Both the position numbers and the translations under genes were made by a program. A stretch of DNA of 64,000 nucleotides from G963666535 sp963666535 (GTDB lineage Bacteria; Bacillota; Clostridia; Oscillospirales; Oscillospiraceae): contig OY762913.1 in NCBI GenBank assembly GCA_963666535.1, positions 2,790,001 to 2,854,000 of the forward strand, in the 5' to 3' direction. Positions 59,029-64,000 of this stretch are shown piece by piece. Numbering within the stretch: position 1 is the stretch's first letter; every line of letters begins with the position of its first letter. The notes under the pieces were generated by a model, which saw only the letters and a list, made by a program, of their open reading frames with translations, was not told the DNA's origin and ran no database searches.

Positions 59029-59631
59029 ATGCCAAAAACCTTTAGCGAAGCGGAGCGTCAGGCCATTCGGCAGCAGCTGCAGCTGCATGCGGGTGCCTGC
59101 CTTGCGGCATATGGCGTACGAAAAACCACGGTGGACGAAATTGTCCGCCGGGCAAAAATTCCAAAGGGCACCTTTTATCTGTTCTACAACACAAAGGAGG
59201 CGCTGCTGTTCGAGGTCATTTTACAGTGGCACGACGAAATCCAGACTCAATTTCTTCAATCCATACGGGAAAAGGGGCGAACCATCACCGCAGACCAGCT
59301 GACTGACGCATTCTGTGCCGCTTTCCGGCAGATTGAAACCACCGGACTTGTCCGCATCATGAACAGCGGGGAGATGGAAGCCCTTCTGCGCAAGCTGCCC
59401 GAGGCGCTGGTAGCGGAGCATCTGTCCGATGATAACGACAGCATGAACAAGCTGATCGAGCTGCTTCCCGCGGCGCGGGATTTAAATGTGGCCGCTTTTT
59501 CAGCAGCCTTTCGAGGGGTGTTTCTTATGACACTGTATCAAAGAGAATTGGGCGACGAATTTGACAATGCGATCCGATTATCGCTGCGCGGACTGAGCTT
59601 GCAGCTGTTGGGGGGTACCGAGCATGATTAA
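59029..59631 (+). CDS. TetR-family regulator
   Basis: 200 residues: N-terminal helix-turn-helix (GVRKTTVDEIVRRAKIPKGTFYLFYNTKEALLFEVI) and a helical ligand domain. ATG 59029 behind GGGAGG. Its stop overlaps the ATPase gene by 8 bases, so it regulates the ABC exporter it is encoded with. Confidence 0.94.
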   Translation: MPKTFSEAERQAIRQQLQLHAGACLAAYGVRKTTVDEIVRRAKIPKGTFYLFYNTKEALLFEVILQWHDEIQTQFLQSIREKGRTITADQLTDAFCAAFRQIETTGLVRIMNSGEMEALLRKLPEALVAEHLSDDNDSMNKLIELLPAARDLNVAAFSAAFRGVFLMTLYQRELGDEFDNAIRLSLRGLSLQLLGGTEHD

Positions 59632-60472
59632 GGTGCAGAATGCTTCCTTTCGCTATACCAAATGTCCGTGTATCGAGCACGTTTCTTTTCAGGTGGACCG
59701 GGGTGAAATCTTCGGCTTTTTGGGGCCTTCCGGCGCTGGAAAAAGCACTTTGCAAAAAATCTTGATTGGCATGCTGCCCCATTACACCGGCAGCATTGTG
59801 GTAAACGGCACCGAAGTCAAAACCCATGACAACTCTTTTTATGAAAAAATTGGCGTTGACTTTGAGTTTCCCAGTCTGTACGAAAAGCTTTCCGCGCGGC
59901 AAAACCTTTTATTCTTTGCTTCCCTGTATCAAGGCGAAAAGCGCAGCATCGACTCGCTCCTCTCCGCCGTTGGGCTTCTGCCGGATGCGGAAAAAAAGGT
60001 TTTGGAATTTTCAAAGGGCATGAAAAGCAGGCTCAACTTTATTAAAGCGCTCCTCCACGATCCGGACGTCCTTTTTCTGGATGAGCCCACCAGCGGTCTT
60101 GACCCCACCAACAGCCGCCTGATGAAGGACATGATTTTGGAGGAAAAGAGCAAGGGAAAAACCGTCATTCTGACCACGCACAACATGGCGGACGCGGCGG
60201 AGCTGTGCGACCGGGTGGCCTTTATCGTGGACGGTCAGATCAAAGCGCTGGGTGCACCCCACGCGCTGGTAATGCAAAAGGGTGCAAGCGGGCTGAACTA
60301 CTCTTACATGGACAGCGGAAAGGAAGTCCGGGGGAAGTGCCCCATGCGCGGCACTGGGGAGGATCCGATGCTGAACCGGTTGATCCAAAGCGGTTGCCTT
60401 GCCACCATCCACTCGGAAGAACCCAATCTCGGGGATATTTTTGCCGAAGTGACAGGCAGGCGTTTGTCATGA
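59624..60472 (+). CDS. ABC transporter ATP-binding protein
   Basis: 282 residues. Walker A GPSGAGKST, signature LEFSKGMKSRL (SKGM instead of SGGQ), Walker B VLFLDEPTSGLD, H-loop LTTHN. Pairs with two ABC-2-type membrane genes downstream. A drug or lipid export role fits. Confidence 0.93.
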   Translation: MIKVQNASFRYTKCPCIEHVSFQVDRGEIFGFLGPSGAGKSTLQKILIGMLPHYTGSIVVNGTEVKTHDNSFYEKIGVDFEFPSLYEKLSARQNLLFFASLYQGEKRSIDSLLSAVGLLPDAEKKVLEFSKGMKSRLNFIKALLHDPDVLFLDEPTSGLDPTNSRLMKDMILEEKSKGKTVILTTHNMADAAELCDRVAFIVDGQIKALGAPHALVMQKGASGLNYSYMDSGKEVRGKCPMRGTGEDPMLNRLIQSGCLATIHSEEPNLGDIFAEVTGRRLS

Positions 60473-61152
60473 GATTTCAACAGCTAATCCAAAACGAAGT
60501 TCGCTTTCAGATTCGATACGGTATCGTCCTGCTCTATTGCGTCTTCACTGCGGTATATCTCTGCATTCTGGGCGCCATCCCAGCCAGCGTGAGGAACGCT
60601 GCCGCCACAATTCTGATCTTTACCGACCCCGCGGCCATGGGTTTGTTTTTCATGGGGGCAATTGTTCTGTTGGAAAAAAGTCAGAAGATTGATTGTTCTT
60701 TGGCCGTATCCCCCATTACCACGCGAGAATACATCGCAGCCAAACTCCTGTCCATTTTACTGACGGGCACTGTGGTGGGCGCTGTGCTCTGCATCTTCGC
60801 AGGCACAAGCCATTTGTGGTCTGCTGTACTGGGCATTGCGCTCTCTTCCGCTTTGTTCTCCCTATGTGGACTGATCGTGGCGGTAAAAACCAGTACGCTG
60901 AATCAGTTTGTGCTGGCCACCGTACCCTTCGAAATCGTCATCTGCCTGCCTGCGTTACTGTCCTTTTTCGGTGTGATCCGCGGCCCCTGGCTGATGATTC
61001 ATCCCGGCGTCGCCGCCATCGGTCTCATCAGCGGCGGCGGGGTTTGGTATTGGTGCACTCTGTCCCTGCTCGTTTGGTCGCTTTTGGTCTTCTGCTTTTG
61101 CCATAAGGCCGTCAATCGCTCGTTCACGCAGATGGGAGGCGGCAAACGATGA
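60469..61152 (+). CDS. ABC-2-type membrane protein 1
   Basis: 227 residues, six TM helices (e.g. IVLLYCVFTAVYLCILGAIP, FMGAIVLLEKSQKIDCSLAVSP). Overlaps the ATPase by 4 bases (ATGA) and the next gene by 4. The LEKSQ and SPI stretches mark the fluoroquinolone-like/ABC-2 exporter family. Confidence 0.88.
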   Translation: MRFQQLIQNEVRFQIRYGIVLLYCVFTAVYLCILGAIPASVRNAAATILIFTDPAAMGLFFMGAIVLLEKSQKIDCSLAVSPITTREYIAAKLLSILLTGTVVGAVLCIFAGTSHLWSAVLGIALSSALFSLCGLIVAVKTSTLNQFVLATVPFEIVICLPALLSFFGVIRGPWLMIHPGVAAIGLISGGGVWYWCTLSLLVWSLLVFCFCHKAVNRSFTQMGGGKR

Positions 61153-61859
61153 AGGCTATCTGGCGCGCTTTTTCCCGGTTTATGTCTGATATTTGGAGTG
61201 ACTGCATGCTGGCGGCATGCCTGCTTGCTCCCATTCTGATGGCCTTACTCTTCCGGTTTCTGATCCCGGTTCTGGAACATGTCCTCTGTATTCGGTTTGA
61301 TATGTCCGCCATCCTGTCGCCCTACTATCTGCTGTTCGATCTTCTGCTGGCTGTTACGGCGCCCATGATGTTCTCTTTTGCCGGGGTCATGGTCATTCTG
61401 GACGAGACGGACTGCGGCATCTCACGCTATTTGATGGTAACCCCCCTGGGGAAGGCGGGTTACCTCTCCTCGCGCATCGGCCTGCCCACCCTGCTTGCCC
61501 TTCTTTACACCGCAGTCCTACTCCACTTGTTTTCTCTCACACCGCTCTCTCCCGCAATGACCATTATCATCGCGGCTTCGTGCGCGGGCATGGGGATTAT
61601 CCCCTCCATGCTGATCGTCTGTCTTGCCCGAAACAAGGTGGAAGGCATGGCGGTATCCAAGCTGAGCGGCCTTCTCCTGTTGGGTCTACCCATTGTGTTC
61701 TTCGTATCTTCCCCCATGGCTTATTGCTTTGGTATTCTGCCCAGCTTTTGGCTGGCGCGGCTTGCCGTCACCGGCAATGCTCTGTTGGCGTTTCCCACCT
61801 TGGCCGCATCTCTGGCTTGGATCTGCCTTTTGTATCGGGGCTTTGAGAAAAGATTATAA
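61149..61859 (+). CDS. ABC-2-type membrane protein 2
   Basis: 236 residues, six TM helices; similar layout to the preceding gene (FSFAGVMVILDETDCGISRYLMVTPLG). The two probably form a heterodimeric membrane domain. Ends at a strong terminator. Confidence 0.88.
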   Translation: MKAIWRAFSRFMSDIWSDCMLAACLLAPILMALLFRFLIPVLEHVLCIRFDMSAILSPYYLLFDLLLAVTAPMMFSFAGVMVILDETDCGISRYLMVTPLGKAGYLSSRIGLPTLLALLYTAVLLHLFSLTPLSPAMTIIIAASCAGMGIIPSMLIVCLARNKVEGMAVSKLSGLLLLGLPIVFFVSSPMAYCFGILPSFWLARLAVTGNALLAFPTLAASLAWICLLYRGFEKRL

Positions 61860-61901
61860 AACAGGGGCCGCTTCGCACTTTGCGAAGCGGCCCCTGTTTT
61901 A
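61859..61901. terminator. Bidirectional terminator
   Basis: AAAACAGGGGCCGCTTCGCA / TGCGAAGCGGCCCCTGTTTT with a 3-base loop. Confidence 0.95.
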
Positions 61902-61905
61902 TTCA

Positions 61906-63132
61906 TCACCCTGCGTCGCCTTCCGTACCCAGTATCTCGTGACAATGCTCCAGCGCTGCCTTTAAATTAGTGTACACCGTGTCCGTGACAAGGTCGCTCT
62001 CCCCCGCCTCGTACTCCTCCATGCTCTTATGGATATCCAGCAGATAAAAGCGGTCGCCGCTACAGTCAGCACCCCGGTTCAACATATAAAACGGCACATA
62101 GCTCACCCCGGAAACCGTGGTCTCGCCCGTTGTCAGGTCTTTGTGCAGTTCCAGATTCAAAACGGCCGTGGTGTCGGTATAGGGTTTGGTCTGGGACGAC
62201 AGGAAGTTGCCCAGCGAATAGCACACGAACCCCTGCCGTGTCTGGCCCGAGGCATCCTTGGTTTCCACAACCTCATAAGGCTCCAGCACATGAGGGTGTC
62301 CGCCCAGGACCAAATCCGCGCCGTTTTCCACAAAAAACGCCGCCATCTCCTTCTGATAATCCGACGGCTGGTTCCAGTACTCAATGCCCCAGTGTACGAT
62401 CACCGCCACAAGGTCGGTGCCCAAACTCTCGGCGGCAGCAAGATCAGTCTGTATCAGTTCTCTGTCCGGTGTGGCACAGGTGGTGGCATAGTCGGTGTTC
62501 AGCAGGCTGACGCAATAGCTTTTCTCATCCGAAACGGTAAACCCATTGAGTCCGTAGGTATAGGACAGGAAAGCCACCGTGATGTCACCCACCTCCGCGA
62601 CGGTTGCGCCACGATTTAAGTCCCGCTCCTGCTGGGTGCGATAAGTCCCCACATGGGCCAGTCCCACCGCGTCCAGCACGTCCAGCGTGCGGAGCATGCC
62701 ATCATAGCCCTGGTCCTTTGTATGATTATTCGCTGTGGACAGCAGATCAAATCCGGTTTGCTTCAGGCCTGCCGCCAGCGCGTCAGGACTGTTGAAGGTG
62801 GGGTACCCGGAATACGGCGCGTCGTTGAGCACCGTCTCTAAATTGGCAATGGCGTAGTCGGCCTGTTCGATAATGGGCGCTGCATATTGCAGCATATGCT
62901 CATATTCGTACTGCCCGCTTGCCTCGTCATACGCATCGTTGGTCACTGGCATATGGCTCATCGCATCACCTGCCACTGCCAGCGTGGCGGTGGTCTCCGT
63001 GGACGTAGACTCCGGCGAGGCGCTGGCTTCCGCTGGAACGCTCTCCGTTACAGTGGGAATCACATTGCCGCCGGTTGCGGCGCAGCCGGTCAGCAGGCTC
63101 AGGCTTAGCAGTAAAATCAGCAGTTTCTTCAT
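61906..63132 (-). CDS. CapA-like lipoprotein (metallophosphatase fold)
   Basis: 408 residues. Lipoprotein signal peptide with lipobox (LLSLSLLTGCAA; Cys 17 region) then a Thr/Ser/Glu-rich linker. The CapA domain follows (LAVAGDAMSH, ANLETVLND, TANNHTKDQGYDG, VHWGIEYWNQPS, GGHPHVLEPYE), with the metal ligands of the metallophosphoesterase fold. In PGA producers CapA takes part in poly-gamma-glutamate export; alone it may remodel wall glycans. ATG 63132 with GGAG 8 bases away. Confidence 0.9.
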   Translation of the reverse strand: MKKLLILLLSLSLLTGCAATGGNVIPTVTESVPAEASASPESTSTETTATLAVAGDAMSHMPVTNDAYDEASGQYEYEHMLQYAAPIIEQADYAIANLETVLNDAPYSGYPTFNSPDALAAGLKQTGFDLLSTANNHTKDQGYDGMLRTLDVLDAVGLAHVGTYRTQQERDLNRGATVAEVGDITVAFLSYTYGLNGFTVSDEKSYCVSLLNTDYATTCATPDRELIQTDLAAAESLGTDLVAVIVHWGIEYWNQPSDYQKEMAAFFVENGADLVLGGHPHVLEPYEVVETKDASGQTRQGFVCYSLGNFLSSQTKPYTDTTAVLNLELHKDLTTGETTVSGVSYVPFYMLNRGADCSGDRFYLLDIHKSMEEYEAGESDLVTDTVYTNLKAALEHCHEILGTEGDAG

Positions 63133-63242
63133 TGCAAACACTCCGTCTTCGTTTCTCGTTGCTCTATTATAGTATCCGCTGATTGATTTCACAAGGCTTT
63201 TGGTGTAAAATACAGGAAAACCGAGGGAGAGGAGACACCGCC

Positions 63243-63776
63243 ATGACCGTTTTATTTGGCGTGGCCGGGCAATGCGGCAAACAACAGATTTACCCCCTGC
63301 TCGCCCTTGCCGCAGCGCAGCACTGGAAGCTTAGCCCTCTGCCGGCTATCCAGCGGGCAGAACACGGCAAGCCCTTTTTTCCCACGCAGCCGGAGCTGTA
63401 TTTTAGCCTCAGCCACAGCGGAGGGATGGCCCTGTGCGCCCTGTCTGACCACCCGGTTGGTGTGGATATCGAGCTTGTCCGCCCCCGCCGCGCGAGCCTG
63501 CCCAGGTTTTGCCTTGCACCCGGGGAACTGGCCTGGTTCCATAGCCACGGAGGCACATGGCCGGCATTTTACACTCTGTGGACACGCAAAGAAAGCCTTT
63601 GCAAATACACCGGCCGCGGGCTGACTTTTCCGATCAATCAAATTGCAGTCCCTCTGCCCCCGGATCCCGCTGTGGGGGATCTGACCATTACCTCTTACGG
63701 CACCCATGAATGGCAGGCCTCACTATGTTGCACCGGGCAACCACCGGAGGATATTTTGTGGTTTCCTCCCGAATGA
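63243..63776 (+). CDS. 4'-phosphopantetheinyl transferase (Sfp-type)
   Basis: 177 residues. Motifs: FSLSHSGG, GVDIELVRPRR and WTRKESLCKYTGRGL, giving the magnesium-binding Asp and Glu residues. Activates acyl or peptidyl carrier proteins with coenzyme A. Smaller than Sfp (about 220 aa) and missing part of the N-terminus. No NRPS or PKS gene in the window. ATG 63243 after GGAGAGGAG. Confidence 0.88.
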   Translation: MTVLFGVAGQCGKQQIYPLLALAAAQHWKLSPLPAIQRAEHGKPFFPTQPELYFSLSHSGGMALCALSDHPVGVDIELVRPRRASLPRFCLAPGELAWFHSHGGTWPAFYTLWTRKESLCKYTGRGLTFPINQIAVPLPPDPAVGDLTITSYGTHEWQASLCCTGQPPEDILWFPPE

Positions 63777-63912
63777 TTGGTCGATCAGCAACGCCTGCCG
63801 CAAAAATGTTACAAAAATGCGTCCTTTTTTTGCAAATTTATCGTTTTATGTTGCAAATCTTGTTTTAAAATGGTAAAATTGGTGAAATATGTGAATTGTG
63901 CAGGTGAACAAC

Positions 63913-64000
63913 ATGAACTACAATTGGCTGGATGCGTACCTACTCAAAAAAGCAGGGGCCGAACATGATTTTAAAATTGAATGGCAATGGGACCGCTATC
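63913..64000 (+). CDS. MmcQ/YjbR family protein, 3'-truncated by window edge
   Basis: First 29 residues only (MNYNWLDAYLLKKAGAEHDF, then EWQWDRY), matching the N-terminus of the MmcQ/YjbR double-wing family. AGGTGA lies 5 bases before ATG 63913. The rest is outside the window. Confidence 0.7.
   Translation, partial: MNYNWLDAYLLKKAGAEHDFKIEWQWDRY

Overview
The window looks like chromosome of a strictly anaerobic, endospore-forming Clostridia member, most likely an Oscillospiraceae-type gut bacterium related to Flavonifractor, Oscillibacter or Intestinimonas. This rests on the sporulation genes (spoVT, a spoIIQ-like gene, spoIIE, a cwlJ-gerQ type pair, spo0A, spoIVB, spoVAC), a reverse rubrerythrin under a PerR-like regulator, Clostridia-style small conserved genes (DUF3870, DUF6512, Asp23 with a FakA-type kinase), TTG/GTG starts with strong Shine-Dalgarno sites, and a GC-rich coding background broken by AT-rich islands. 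Taxonomy is inferred from gene content; no ribosomal RNA gene is present.

Layout. 0-6 kb: end of a TRAP permease, spoVT, spoIIQ-like, DUF3870, and a permease fused to a cytidylate kinase-like domain. 6-10.6 kb: asnS, a GntR-ABC operon, an S24 repressor. 11-12.7 kb: two tRNAs, a three-gene micro-operon (zinc ribbon, small helical protein, sigma-like protein), a HAD phosphatase. 13-18.5 kb: spoIIE, LytTR-DUF3021, an ABC exporter. 18.6-20.9 kb: AT-rich island with an amber-interrupted secreted protein and two orphan membrane proteins. 21-26.7 kb: queT behind a preQ1-riboswitch-like leader, galU, asp23-fakA, hpf, mgtC. 26.8-31.5 kb: two overlapping G3E GTPases, one with a 36-bp His/Asp/Cys tandem repeat and one fused to a DUF1980-like domain, then a thioredoxin/CcdA operon behind an ArsR-like palindrome. 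32-35.7 kb: gerQ-cwlJ, icd, perR-reverse rubrerythrin. 36-41.5 kb: a yyaL-like gene broken by a 15-nt insertion, a tocopherol-cyclase-like gene with a FAD-Rieske oxidoreductase, and an ECF sigma/anti-sigma pair.

41.6-48.7 kb is an AT-rich accessory zone: two XRE regulators, an RsiV-like protein, GIY-YIG and DUF2087 proteins, an IS256-family insertion, an SLH-domain remnant, and two gene cassettes (DUF4417 and NTF2-like) separated by shared direct repeats and terminator hairpins, ending at a tRNA-Leu. 48.8-64 kb returns to the core: an OFA-type MFS transporter, a CadC-HMA-P-type ATPase metal-efflux operon, a nitrilase, a GNAT protein, spo0A-spoIVB-spoVAC, a TetR-ABC exporter operon, a CapA lipoprotein, a phosphopantetheinyl transferase and the start of an MmcQ/YjbR gene.

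Most striking points: Spo0A has lost its phosphoacceptor Asp (replaced by Glu) and one of its acidic-pocket residues; the repeat-bounded cassettes next to tRNA-Leu; the CobW-DUF1980 fusion beside the repeat-expanded metal GTPase; two genes interrupted by in-frame stops; and a queT leader that can be folded as a pseudoknot sequestering the ribosome-binding site.
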